From Stropharia rugosoannulata (Eukaryota > Basidiomycota > Agaricomycetes > Agaricales > Strophariaceae), in contig JANCIK010000009.1 in the NCBI GenBank assembly GCA_028532985.1, forward strand, positions 2,356,001 to 2,420,000: a stretch of DNA of 64,000 bases, written 5' to 3'. Below are positions 35,364 through 46,318 of this stretch, one piece after another. The notes under the pieces are model-generated. The model made no database searches, was not told where the DNA came from, and saw nothing but the letters and a program-made list of their open reading frames with translations. How positions within the stretch are numbered: the first letter of the stretch is position 1; every line of letters starts with the position of its first letter. A program made the position numbers and the translations under genes.

Positions 35364-35615
35364 TCAGGAAGTGGGATGCCACAACAGCAGCGCCAGAATA
35401 TTTCTGAAGCATATTTTAGGACCCCAGATGTATAGCAGCGGCCCGACGAAACGATACGCAATGTCATCTCGCGCAGTCGATACGCGTGCTAGTATGTCAG
35501 AAAGAACGCCACGGGTAAACTTTGGTTTCACGCTCTGCAACAAAGTCAGCCAGTTGGACGCTTCATCAGGCGGGTCCAAATTCAAGAAGAGATATATCGG
35601 AACGGTTGTCCCGCA
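35364..35615 (-). other. Weak candidate exon, no recognised family
   Basis: An open stretch of about 80 codons on the - strand, ending with a stop at 35364, has protein-like composition (for example EASNWLTLLQSVKPKFTRG, RFVGPLLYIWGPKI). I could not join it to other exons. It lies 140 bp downstream of the importin stop on the same strand. It may be a remnant or chance. Confidence 0.15.
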
Positions 35616-35755
35616 TTCGACAAGTCGTAAATTTCGTGAGTGTTAAGAACATCGTGCATCGTGACAGCATGGAGTGGCAAACATATGAAAAGATGGAAAT
35701 CGTAATGTAGAATGTAAAATGAAAACTTGACCGGAATCCGAAAGGGCGGGATCGC

Positions 35756-38700
35756 CTAAGCCTGTGCAACCTGAGCGGGATCCTGCTCGGCTATCCGCAT
35801 AACTTCCATAAGGAGCGTCTGGGCTTCAATGTCCAAAGAAGTAGTCGCCGCCTGGTAGATGGGAGCATTTTGCATTTGGAAAGCTATGCCGCGACACAGA
35901 TGTAAGAAAGAGTCACTGGATCGAGATGCAAACACATACCGGTCAAAGCTTGTTTGAAAGAGGCGTAGGGGTTAACATTTTCCAAAGGACTGATGTAACC
36001 CAGCTCCTCATCTATGTCATCTTCGTCTTCTGACTCGTCTTCCTCCTCTTCATGCCCTTCGTGTTCTGATTTTTCTCGAAGGCGCGCACCCTGATGCGAC
36101 AAAGTCAAAACAGTGGATCATGAGAAAACATATGGTAATAATATACCTCTCTGGCGAGCATCTCCATGTATGCGGAATCTTCATCCCACACATCCTCTAA
36201 TTATCATGCGATCAGTAAGTAAACATACCAGGTGGGAGATTCACTTACCATCGTCTTCCGCAAGGTTCAAAGGCTGTTCGTCACCCTCATCATCGGTGTC
36301 CGAATCCTCCTGAAGGAGTTGCTCAAGTCGTTTGCGGTCTATATGGAACACGAAACAACAGTCAGGTCAGAGAGAACGTGAGCATATGAACTACTGACCC
36401 TCAATGGCTTTGGGAAGAGACTTGAAAATCTTGAGGGCGCCTCCGACGATACTGGGCCACCCATCCTGTAGTGCCTCGGGCACCGCTTGGGGAGCCATCT
36501 CCATAAGTGCGCATAGCGCTAGGATGCTCAACTTCTTGTCGTGCACGCGGGGCAGGCGGCTGTCGTTGTTGATCGCGACAAACCACTGATCGAAGAATGC
36601 ACGCGCCGCACCAGCTTTGTGGGCCTCCATCAAGTGCAAAGCAGCAGATGGGTTGTACAGCACAGTGTTCACCAAGACTTCCAGGTTAGCAAGACGAAGG
36701 GAGGGAGTCTCGGTTTTCTCAACGAGGTCCAGGGCAGTCGAGATGATAGTTTGGAGGTACTGTAAGGCTCAGTGTTAATTTCACGCGTAAAGGACAATCG
36801 ACTGCCACCTACGTCGTCGATGGACCCACGGAGGTTGAGGAGTATCGATTCAGCAAGTTTCGATCCATTGACGCGGTCGTGCTCGCCAAGCTGCTCGTTC
36901 GTGATTGAGGTTGTGTAAATATCAACGAGCATCCGCTTGTACTCAGGATTGGCCTTGATCACATCAGCGCCGTAGGACAGGAAGTTATCGAGAGATGGCA
37001 GCATTTCTTCGGAGAAACGGTTGAGCTTTCCAAAAAAAATAAAACCAAGTATAGAAATCAATCGCACTCACCCTCGAGAAAATCAACAGCCTCGTGCTTG
37101 AACAGCCTGTAGGTCAACTCGAGAACAGGCCACATAGACGGAGAGACCGAGCGGAGTTTGTAGGTCAAGCTATCTACCAGCTCGTACATGTTGTCGAATA
37201 GATCTAATAGCCTATTGTCCAGAGTGAATACGATAATGGGAATCACAATCTCCTGGATCTGGGACAAGATTTCAGGAGAGCTATCAATCGAGGAGATAAT
37301 CTGCAAGGCCAGAGTCAACCACGAGTAAGTGAATTCATGAGTCGGAATGCACGCACAGTGCTGATGGTTTTGGCGACACCCATGGCGGCAAAAGTTTTGT
37401 CATCGTCAACGTCATTCAATAGAGCCTCCAGATCCTCGTTCTCTTCCAGATGCTCGTGAATAGCACTTTCACGAGCAAGACGCATGTAGGATTCGCACTG
37501 AGTTAATTAATATAAAATTAAGCAACATGAGTCAGGCGCATGTGTTGAATATACGCACCAAACGAGCGGTAAGCATGGCTGCAACGGGGAGAAGCTCAGT
37601 CTGGAATTGGTCAACCATTACTTCCATGCTGTTATTCAGAATGTCCAAGTCTGTCTCATCGGACATCTTCAAAAGGTCTATGATGAAACGGTTAGTTACA
37701 GTAGGCGTCATCAACGACCGAAAACAAACCTTGTATAACCTTTCCAACTTGAGGAGCAACGGCAGTGCGGACTATTACGTGCGCATATCGCGACAGATAG
37801 AAAAGATTTGAAAGCATTAAAAGGAAATGTGGGAGACAGTTAGATCGTGCCAAGTCGATACAACAGGTTACTGACCTGATTCGTGTGCAATGATCATCTC
37901 AGTCAAAGCAAGGGCGGCTTGTACTTTAACAGGGAATGCCTCGTCGTCAAGGGCGCGGAAGGCAGCCTGGAAGTGCTTGCTCAAGACTTCTTCAGATGAC
38001 CATTGCAGACCTTGCTTTGTGACGGTGCCTAAGATTTCCAACGCCTAGACAAAATATTTATACATGGCTCAGCTGCAACCAAAGAGAGACCACTTACAAT
38101 GGCGCGTAGGAATGGCTCGGGGCTCTCGAGTTCGGGGCTAACAAACTGAAGCATGAACTGCTCCATATTGTTCTTGACTTCAGGGTGCTTCATGATCTGG
38201 CGTCCGAGAGCAGCGGTCATGTTGAGCGCACCGAATCTCTGCTCAGCTGGGCCACGGGCACGCAAGATCGAGTTGATGAACCCAAGGATGGGCAGGAAGG
38301 TGATTTTTGTCCTGTTTCCAGCAAGAGAGAGTAGGAAAGTGGTAGCAGCAGCGACGGGAGTCGTGAAAGTCTCGTATTCATCTATGCAATTTTATTATAA
38401 GTAACTGCCGAGAGGAAAACGAACCGATGTGGAGACTCACCGACGGAAACACGGACATAATCAACGGGATCACTTTCCCACAAATCGCGTCTCGATTGGT
38501 TAAAGGAAAGTTGAGGGAAAACGAAGCTCGATACAAGTGTCTCGAAGTGGGGCTTAAGCTGTACCCATGTCGACTTGGGCTTGACGCTTTAAATGGAATA
38601 TCAGCCTCATGAGGTTGGTCAGGAATGAAGGTGAATACATACCACTCGGTGAAGAATTGGAAAATTTGGTACTGGCATTTGCTCGAGAGCCATTCCTGGT

Positions 38701-39973
38701 TGGAAACGTAGAGTTCAACTTGGCTGAAGTAAATGTTCAAAATCTCAGGTGCAAATGCAGTGATGAAATGTTTTCCGAATTCCAAATATTCTGCTTGCAG
38801 CGTAGTTGGCATCTGCGATGGATTTCCGTATCTTTTAACAATAGTCAGCACGGACTACATAACTTAAAAGTAAGTACACACCTGTGGAACAACCTTCCCA
38901 GGACAGCGTAGGCCCATTTTTTAGCCTTCCACCATTCGCACTTTTCCCTCTCCTCAAGATCCTCGGGCATAATTTCCTTGGGGAGGCGCAGAGATACGAC
39001 GCGGAACAAAAGTTGTCCCCATGGAACCAAACTTTCTGCACTTTGCTGATGAGGACTAAGGTTGATGACAATGGTGGTGCGATACGCTTTTAGAATGAGA
39101 TGGAGCATAGTGGGGATGTCCTGGGATGTAGAAGGCGGTTGTTGGAGCATTTGAGTAGCAATAGTCACGAGAGTAGGAAAAAGTTCAGCGATAAGGGCAG
39201 GAAGGATGTCATTTTTTTGGCGGAACCTTTGGAATACAATTAGTTTGCGAAAACTGAGTATATATGTAACAATGTGCCAACCTGAACGCACGGACGGCCT
39301 CCAAAGTAGCAACACATCCTGCATGCACTTCCTTGATGTTATTACTTGTAAGTAGCCGTTTGATATCTTGAACCAAACTGGGCCACTTGGCCGGGAAATC
39401 AACAGCGACAACCGTTTTGAGAGTATTGGCAAGTTGCACAGCAATGGCATTACTAGGAGCGGCGGCGATTAGAGGCAGAATGTTAATGCGAATAGCCTCT
39501 CGTTCTGAAGCCGCGATGACGCCTTGGTCTACTCTCCGTGCGGTCTCGAGGTTGTAGGAGGAATGGATGCGGTTTTTGAGCCATACCGAGCAAGCTTGAC
39601 GGGTGGCACTGAAAGGTGCCACGACTTAAGCATGAACAATGGGAGTAAGAAAGTACGCGTCGAGCACGTACATGTCGATCGAATCTGCAGCGATGATCCT
39701 CAGAATAGCAGCGATCATGCCCTCTTCATTGCCAACCTACAACACCGAACACGAGAAGATTCGTCAGTACGTTGATTAACTGTACTCTGCACACCTCGCG
39801 GATCTAACTCATAGTCCAGACTTTCGACAAGATCGACCGTGTCCAGACACGAGCAGCGCCAGAGAAAGTGACATGTTACTTACTTTGCGGATCTGAAGCT
39901 CGGCTGCCTTGCGAACATTGGGATCAGGGTTGTAGGTTGTGGCGAAGAGATTGGACAGAGTTTGCAAATCCAT
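35756..39973 (-). CDS. Importin-7/8-type karyopherin (yeast Sxm1/Nmd5-like importin beta)
   Basis: A nuclear import receptor that binds cargo in the cytoplasm and releases it on Ran-GTP; relatives carry ribosomal proteins, TFIIS, Hog1-type kinases and others. The protein is about 1,040 residues of HEAT repeats. The importin-beta N-terminal region is clear: MDLQTLSNLFATTYNPDPNV, KAAELQIRK, ATRQACSVWLKNRI and DFPAKWPSLVQDI. Middle blocks typical of the importin-7 group include EWWKAKKWAYAVLGRLFHRYG, FLEEMLPSLDNFLSYGADVI and NPEYKRMLVDIY. Near the C-terminus there is an acidic stretch (EDEDDIDEELGYISPLENVN) followed by PYASFKQALTAFQ, usual for this subfamily. The start ATG is 39973 (exon 1 ends 39884); the stop is TAG 35756-35758. 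About a dozen short introns are present. Confidence 0.93.
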
Positions 39974-40070
39974 TCTGGCCGTGGCTTCTGAGGAATTAGA
40001 CTGCGCAACGTGCGGTGCTTAGACCAGGATAAAAGAAGACTCACGTTGGGGTATCGTTATATATACAGTT
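39974..40070 (-). promoter_or_regulatory. Importin 5' leader with probable 5'-UTR intron and TATA-like site
   Basis: Reading the - strand, a TATATATA sequence (40058-40065) lies about 85 bp before the ATG. Closer in, GTGAGT at 40044-40039 and an acceptor ending GCGCAG at 40001 could bound a 44-nt intron in the 5' UTR. Both are pattern matches only. Confidence 0.4.
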
Positions 40071-42754
40071 GATCGATAAAGGAGGAAGACAGGGAATGAG
40101 ATCAGGAATCAGGATAAAGAACTGAACTGACAAGCAATTTTTCTCCCCTTTATGTGTCACGTGGTCCCATTTGAGACGCGTTCGCGTCCCTAAGCCTGGC
40201 GGCACACCCTGACAAGACGCGCGCTTGTACTCAGGATATACGTGTTTATGTCAGTTATTGTTTTTATTTACGTGGATATTAGCCAGATGTGTATATTCCT
40301 TTGTATTCTCCAAGTATTTCACTAGTGGATCGATGGGCTATGCCACTATTATCGCGACAAGGAGAACGTACCTAGTGGTAGTTATTTATAGAACAATCCG
40401 TCTACAATTGCTTTTATCGTTGATCAATAGACACAGCAAATGCTGTCCGTCTTGAGTAAAAAATGATAGCATGCTTCAAAACGGTAAAACGTCGATTGGC
40501 TCCAAGCATCCCAATAATTGAATAAAACGAGTGACGAAAACAATATAGCTACTCTTATAAGTTATCTACTCCTCATACACCCCTTTCTGGCCATGGACCG
40601 AGAAGAGAGCTTTCAAGTCATGCGCAGTATGTAGTAACTGACAGGCCGGAACACGTCTTAGCGCGTTTACCTTATGTATGATGCACGAACCGTAGCACGC
40701 CGTAATGTCCTTTTTGGATTGCTAGTCCACCTATGTTCTACTTCATTCAACTCTCATGCGTTTTGTATAGAAGTTAACGAAGACTCCAAGCGGTCTATAT
40801 TGACGTTGGCTCATATCATTTTTGACGTTGTTTGACGTTTCACTTAATAGTGAGCTATTAATAGATTTTTTCAGGTATGTAACAAACTGGAGGCAATTGT
40901 AGCTCATCCCATAATTCCATGAGCACCCTTACATCATGAGATACTGGTAGAGGAAAAGGTAGAGGATAAACCTCTCGGGTTAGAAATTTACCGAAGTTTA
41001 AGCTAGGTAGTCTAGAAACCTATGGCACAATAGATTCTACATAAGGAATTTAAAATGAGTCATTAATATGTCCCAAGAAGTTTCCAACCAGGTAGCTTCG
41101 TCGTACCTAAGTGGTATCTAACTTAACTAAAGCTAAACTTAGGCCTCCAGGATACCCAAGCAGTTTGAAAATTTAAGGGAAGAAGCAGCTTGATCCTATG
41201 AATCCTGAATGAATCCCGGTAAACCTTGTGACTAGTAGTAAGTAGGAACCTACTCCAGCAGTAACTTCCGAGTCCGTGACCGCTTAATTTTGCAAGCCAT
41301 CACATATGTAATTTACTGACGAAGCGACTGAATGTGAACCTTTAATATAGCAACCCTGACTGACTACGATACACTATGCCCTAAAGCAGTGTAGCATAGG
41401 ATTGTGTATTCGCACAAATGTTAAGCTTCTAAGAATTCATAAATCCTCGGAGGTCCTGTATAGGATATACATTGCACATTTCAGCGGAGAAACCTGAAGG
41501 GCAGCATGCGCCAAATGTCTGATATGCGATAACTTTCTGGTAAGTGCATCCTTAAACAAGTTCGCCTACGGGTTACGGGACTCTACCACGACTAGAAAAC
41601 TTGTTACACTTGACTTCATCTCCTGCAGTCTTCGCAGGCCTTCACAGACCGTCGACAGTCTTTAGAAGGTTGTGAAGTTAACTCTCTGGTTCCTATAAGA
41701 AGTCAGGATTATCTCACGGAAAAGATGAGACGTGACTAGTGAATATTTCAGAGCATTTCAGAGCACTTCAGGGCCGTGCCTGTTATACGTTGCGGGGCTA
41801 AACATCAAAGCAGTCCTTGTAAGTTGTATAAAGAGAAACATCAGATACGCCAAGCAAGGAGGGTCCCGAACAGACATTCTAGAATCGCGTGTGCTGTGAG
41901 TCAAGAGTTATGTGATATGGGATTAAATGGGCTACTCTGAGCCAGGGTAGAAACTTGAAATACTAAACCATGCATTCATGATTCGGGCATTGATTTGCAG
42001 CATTCAGTGCCTCAAGTGACCGGCGGAATGTACAGTGAGATGCTGCCGTAAAGTATAAAAGGGTTAATTGAGAAAAGCTGGCGCCATGTAATATGATTTG
42101 ACAAACGCACGAAGGATTACACCGCTGAGAAACGAATGCACTCGTTATCCACTAGTGGAGGCGCCTCAGCCTTTTTAAGAAACTTCAGAAGCATAGACGA
42201 CAAGCCAAGGGTCCTATTCACGCAGGTCTTGTAAGTAAACAGTGAGTCACAAGCAATTGTCGTTCGATGGGACGGGAAAGAGTTGACAAAAGCTTTCCCG
42301 ATTCGGTGATAATGACCATAGCAGCTTTTGTTCTTTGAATAAGCTTAAGCAAAGGCCATTATACATTAAGGTTTGGAGAGCATAGGCACACGTCTTGAAC
42401 AGAGCTGTGCATGCAGTAACTGTCGTGCGCAGGTGTGGGACTAAATAAAGTCCCTGGAAAGTCTGGGAGATGCTGTCGCCGCCAGGCGGCAGAGTCAAAA
42501 ATTCACAGAGTTAAGTCGCTGCTTGAATAGCAGAGGCTCAGAATGCTGAAAGCAAAGGGAATCAAGGGGAATGAGATAAAGCTGGCTTCGATTTACTTAT
42601 AAATATGCTCGTGACTTCTAGCATATTCCGGACTGGAGTTGAGTAATGCTGTGCTAAACAGATGACAACATAGCGGGACAAGTAACTACAGGCAGACAAC
42701 AAGCGGACTGTGCTGTACCTTCTTCTTTCTCCCCACAATCATTGCCTCGCCAGC
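40071..42754. other. 2.7 kb intergenic region between divergent importin (-) and RING protein (+)
   Basis: No gene recognised. AT-rich, with frames of at most 83 codons. It includes the promoters of both genes. A GAGCATTTCA-type unit is repeated about three times near 41750-41770. Confidence 0.6.
42598..42605 (+). promoter_or_regulatory. TATA-like box upstream of the RING protein gene
   Basis: TATAAATA lies 150 bp before the ATG at 42755, with a C/T-rich stretch (CTTCTTTCTCCCC, 42720-42735) just before the start, as often seen at fungal transcription start regions. Assignment is by position only. Confidence 0.35.
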
Positions 42755-45700
42755 ATGGACCAAAACTCACATTTCAATCCTTTCACTCATCCCCCAGATA
42801 TAACTTCCAACCCCCAAGATGCTGCAAGGTCTGACGACAATGCAGCTGCAAGTAATGGACAGGATCCCGTTGTCTCTGATAATACTTCCGGCGTAAACAC
42901 CCGACACTCCATTGGCGGGCGGATGGAAGGTGATGAATTCGACGATATGCCATCACTTTGGGAGGTGTCTGATTCGGGCTCTGAAGGCGGGCATGAGTCG
43001 GATAACGAGGTGGAAATGCAAGACGTTGAGCACGACCACGGTAACGCTTCCGGCAGTCACAGTATCTCTGCGGACCGTCCAAGAAGTCGACCTACGTACA
43101 TATCCCAGTCGAACAGCAATCGCCGACCTCGCGTTGATGACGACGACGATGAAGAAAGAGACCGGAGGCACCCTTCGCAACGGGTAAACAACGCTAATAA
43201 CAATGCTGCATCATCTTCTGCTCCGACACCACCCAATCATTCTCATGTCCATGCATCTACGTCCCGCACATCATCTACTCCACAACCTCCTATAGAACGC
43301 ACTTCTAGTAATATTCGACGTCATGTATTCCGCACTACAATCAATCTGGGTAATGGCGGAAACCCCACTAATAATCCCTTCAGACTCTTCCAACATTTCC
43401 TACCCAGTAATAATCCTAATACCAGTACATCGAATAACGATGGCACCAACACTCCTGGAACGAGTACCGCTGCTCCAGAAACGCGCACAGATAACATGGG
43501 GACTCAAGCTCAGGCTCAGGCTCAGGCCCAGCCTCCACCAGCAACACGACGTTCACCGACCCTCCAGGATGGAAACAATCTGCGTCGCCCTCCCTCCCTT
43601 TTTGGCGGATTGTTCTCATTTGAACTTGGTAACGGCGGGGTCCTTATCCCGCTTCCGGGTGGCGGCCCATTTCCTCCTCCCCCACCTCAAGGAACAGGAA
43701 ACGTGGCAGATAATCAAGACAACCAAGACAACGCCCCGCGCCAGCACGAACACCTCCCCCCTCAAGTCGCTGATTTCCTTGCTCGCGTAGGCGCCCAGGT
43801 GGCTAATGGTACACTTGCTGGTCTTGGATTTGGTATGGATAACCAGCAGGAGGACCCTGATCGTGCACGCAAGCTGGTTGACGGCTTAGAAGTAGTTCCG
43901 GAGGGCTTAGTGAGAAGGTTAGAGAGAGTGGGCGGCTCAGGCGGAGGAATGGGAGAAGACCCTACCAAAGGTGGGGATAGTGGCTGCGCTATCTGTTGGG
44001 ATCGTTTACTTGACACAGATGGGATCGGTTTTGGTTCTGCGGAGGCGCAGGAGGGGTTGGATGATAAGCCAAGCACCTCTGCCTCCGCACAACCTAAAAT
44101 CGTCTCCCTTCCTTGCGCTCATGTTTTCCATGCCGAATGTCTCATCCCTTGGTTTTCTCGCCCGCGTCAAACCACATGTCCGACATGCCGATTCAATATT
44201 GATCCTGATAACTTGACCTATGTTTCCTGGCAGCATAGACAAAGAGAGCGACGTGAAGCGCGTGCTGCGGCAGCAAGGGAGGCCCAAGGCGCTAATCCTC
44301 CGGATACCCCTCGTGAGGCTAACAATGCTACGGAGGAGGTTCATGCTGCGAACACAGTCCCCCCTGCAGAAACTCAAGGTGATAACACAAGCGATGCTCT
44401 TCGTGATGGACTTCTGCGGCGGCTCACTAGTTTCTACTCGGACACTGTTAATCGACATACACCCGCTCATCAAGAGCGCCAACAGCAACAAGAGCAAGAG
44501 CAAACGCCGACACAACAAGCACAGCAAGCAGATCCCCAGCCGCATGGGGCAACAAATTTGCCTGCAATCAACGTTACCTCAATTCCTATTACGATTCCCG
44601 TTCCCGTTGCTTTCCCTCTCGGCGGTCTTCATGCGCGTCAAACGAGTCCAGCTGGACATGGTATGCAATTTTTTTTTCATATAAATCATTTGCTGAATAA
44701 TCTTGTAATCCTAGCCGCCAATGCTGCTACAGGACCAAGCCGGGCTATACCTGCAACATTATCCAATACATCTCAGGCTGCAGAGCCGGAACTGCAACCT
44801 CGGCCACGTTCGGCCCCTGATATGGCAGGTGAATATGCGCGCTTATTTGCCCGTCTTGGACGACCTTCTCATTCACCGGTTCCATTGGATCCTGTCTCTC
44901 TCCAATCGTCTCCCAATCTAGGTACCCGAAATGTACATGCTGACGCTCCTTCCAACGTTACGAACGCCAATACAGGCGCAGGACGGCAAGGTAGCTTTTT
45001 TCCAATTTGTTCCACTACGAGTTCACTTTCTAATGTAGCCGACTTGCCCTTTCCTTCAGGTCGTGGATTCCCTTTCAACATTGGCCTTCCTGGCCTGGGT
45101 GCTCTACCTCCTTTCGTCCCAAGAGTTCCTATGAACGCTACCGCCGGAGCAAACGCCAATCCCCATCCTCCTCAGCCTGGTAACACTAATTCTTTCCACA
45201 TCCCTGGTCTTGACTTGGGTATACCTGGTATGAGAGCGGATGTAGTAGTCACAATGGACATGATCTTCGACCCTCGTGGACCTGGTGCCCAGGAAGGTCG
45301 CGGTGACAATCCTCACGCAGGCGAACCTCATCAGCATGAAGGCGTCTCTATGGAAGAGGATATTTTAATGATGATGCCTGACGATCATGACGATGACCTC
45401 GATGATCAGGATGGTATCGACGAGGGGATGAGATTCAGAGAGGAAATGCTCCGTATGTTTTCTGGGATGCCGCGTAACCCCAGGGATACTGAAGGCAACG
45501 CCAACCCTCGTAATGGGCAACAGCAGCCTCAGCAGTCTCAACAGGAACAACAAGGGCAGGCTCCCCCTGCACCTCAGCTTCCCGGTTTCGCCAGCTTGAA
45601 CAATGGTGTTCACTTCGCTGCTGGATCGGGCCGTAACATAGGCGAGGCGTTTGCTCAATTACTTGCACGCATGGGCGGTGCTCCAGGTGGACAGAACGGC

Positions 45701-46318
45701 GACAACGGGGACGCACCTGCGCAACCTGTTCCACCTGCTCCAGAAGCTACAACAGAGCAGGAACCTCGATCGCAGAATGCACCTGCTGATTGGCAACCAC
45801 CGCCTCCAATTCAACCTCAGGCGACAGGTGTGCCACCGTTACCACCATTCATGACTGGTGGTGCCGGACTCTTCGACGGCCTTTTTGGAGGGTTCCCCAT
45901 GTTTGGTCCTCGTCAGCATCACCATGAAGGCCCCAAGCCTGCTTGGTCCCTTCCACCTGCACCTGGCCCCACTCTTCGTCAACGTATCGAGAGACGCGAG
46001 CGTGAAGCTGGACTACGTTGCTTCGATGTTAGCTGTGGCCTGGGGCCAACCGACGAAGAGCCGTTCAGCGACAAAGTCAGCGAAGTGGTCGGTTCCATGA
46101 AGCAGCTCGTTATTCGGGAGAAAGCCGAGGCCGATGCGCATGTGTGCGAACATAGTTTTCATAGTGCTTGCCTAGTGAGCGCAGAAAGAGTCGCTCTCCG
46201 CGGTGCAGATGCGATCGAGGAGGACGGACGGGTGGATGTTTCATGCCCTGTATGCCGAAACGTTGGGTACGTCACAAAGGAAGAGTGGGACGAGGGAGTG
46301 GTTGCCCTGGGTTCCTAA
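42755..46318 (+). CDS. Large RING-H2 protein, probable E3 ubiquitin ligase, with a second RING-like C-terminus
   Basis: Probably transfers ubiquitin to unknown targets. I prefer ATG 42755 (MDQNSHFNPFTHPP) to the upstream in-frame ATG at 42710, whose 15 codons lie in the C/T-rich leader. With the intron 44661-44714 removed the protein has 1,169 residues. Residues about 411-478 form a RING-H2 finger with all ligands: CAIC, then CAHVFH, AEC and CPTC, with an insert of about 40 residues between the first pair and the Cys-His part. Residues about 1070-1150 form a second cysteine/histidine cluster, CFDVSC, CEHSFHSAC and CPVC, a RING-like fold with a long spacer. The rest is low complexity: Asn/Thr/Ser- and Pro-rich N-terminus, QAQAQAQA, Gln runs and Gly/Pro-rich parts, plus an acidic DDHDDDLDDQDGIDE segment. 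No membrane segment is evident. Confidence 0.87.
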   Translation: MDQNSHFNPFTHPPDITSNPQDAARSDDNAAASNGQDPVVSDNTSGVNTRHSIGGRMEGDEFDDMPSLWEVSDSGSEGGHESDNEVEMQDVEHDHGNASGSHSISADRPRSRPTYISQSNSNRRPRVDDDDDEERDRRHPSQRVNNANNNAASSSAPTPPNHSHVHASTSRTSSTPQPPIERTSSNIRRHVFRTTINLGNGGNPTNNPFRLFQHFLPSNNPNTSTSNNDGTNTPGTSTAAPETRTDNMGTQAQAQAQAQPPPATRRSPTLQDGNNLRRPPSLFGGLFSFELGNGGVLIPLPGGGPFPPPPPQGTGNVADNQDNQDNAPRQHEHLPPQVADFLARVGAQVANGTLAGLGFGMDNQQEDPDRARKLVDGLEVVPEGLVRRLERVGGSGGGMGEDPTKGGDSGCAICWDRLLDTDGIGFGSAEAQEGLDDKPSTSASAQPKIVSLPCAHVFHAECLIPWFSRPRQTTCPTCRFNIDPDNLTYVSWQHRQRERREARAAAAREAQGANPPDTPREANNATEEVHAANTVPPAETQGDNTSDALRDGLLRRLTSFYSDTVNRHTPAHQERQQQQEQEQTPTQQAQQADPQPHGATNLPAINVTSIPITIPVPVAFPLGGLHARQTSPAGHGMQFFFHINHLLNNLVILAANAATGPSRAIPATLSNTSQAAEPELQPRPRSAPDMAGEYARLFARLGRPSHSPVPLDPVSLQSSPNLGTRNVHADAPSNVTNANTGAGRQGSFFPICSTTSSLSNVADLPFPSGRGFPFNIGLPGLGALPPFVPRVPMNATAGANANPHPPQPGNTNSFHIPGLDLGIPGMRADVVVTMDMIFDPRGPGAQEGRGDNPHAGEPHQHEGVSMEEDILMMMPDDHDDDLDDQDGIDEGMRFREEMLRMFSGMPRNPRDTEGNANPRNGQQQPQQSQQEQQGQAPPAPQLPGFASLNNGVHFAAGSGRNIGEAFAQLLARMGGAPGGQNGDNGDAPAQPVPPAPEATTEQEPRSQNAPADWQPPPPIQPQATGVPPLPPFMTGGAGLFDGLFGGFPMFGPRQHHHEGPKPAWSLPPAPGPTLRQRIERREREAGLRCFDVSCGLGPTDEEPFSDKVSEVVGSMKQLVIREKAEADAHVCEHSFHSACLVSAERVALRGADAIEEDGRVDVSCPVCRNVGYVTKEEWDEGVVALGS
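44661..44714 (+). other. 54-nt in-frame, stop-free intron in the RING gene
   Basis: It begins GTATGC, has a T tract, a likely branch point CTGAAT and ends CCTAG. Removing it joins GGA CAT G to CC GCC AAT in frame. Its length is divisible by three and it has no stop codon in the reading frame, so retention would add 18 mostly hydrophobic residues instead of truncating the protein. Confidence 0.75.

Larger units (their letters stand above)
29180..35755. other. 6.6 kb gene-poor region
   Basis: No convincing gene on either strand between ARP6 (+) and the importin (-); both genes end here, so it includes their 3' flanks. It holds microsatellites: CATA runs near 30232-30249 and 33985-34001, TGGTA near 30850-30870, GGAT near 31078-31097, an 11-bp repeat near 31782-31831 and GAAA near 34108-34132. 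The longest frames are a 174-codon one (34573-35097, -) and a 73-codon one (35364-35585, -). Neither has a recognised motif. An undetected lncRNA, a decayed mobile element or a lineage-specific gene cannot be excluded. Confidence 0.5.

Noticed and set aside
42710..42754. Upstream ATG of the RING frame
   Set aside because: It adds 15 residues coded by a C/T-rich leader; the ATG at 42755 gives a more typical start.
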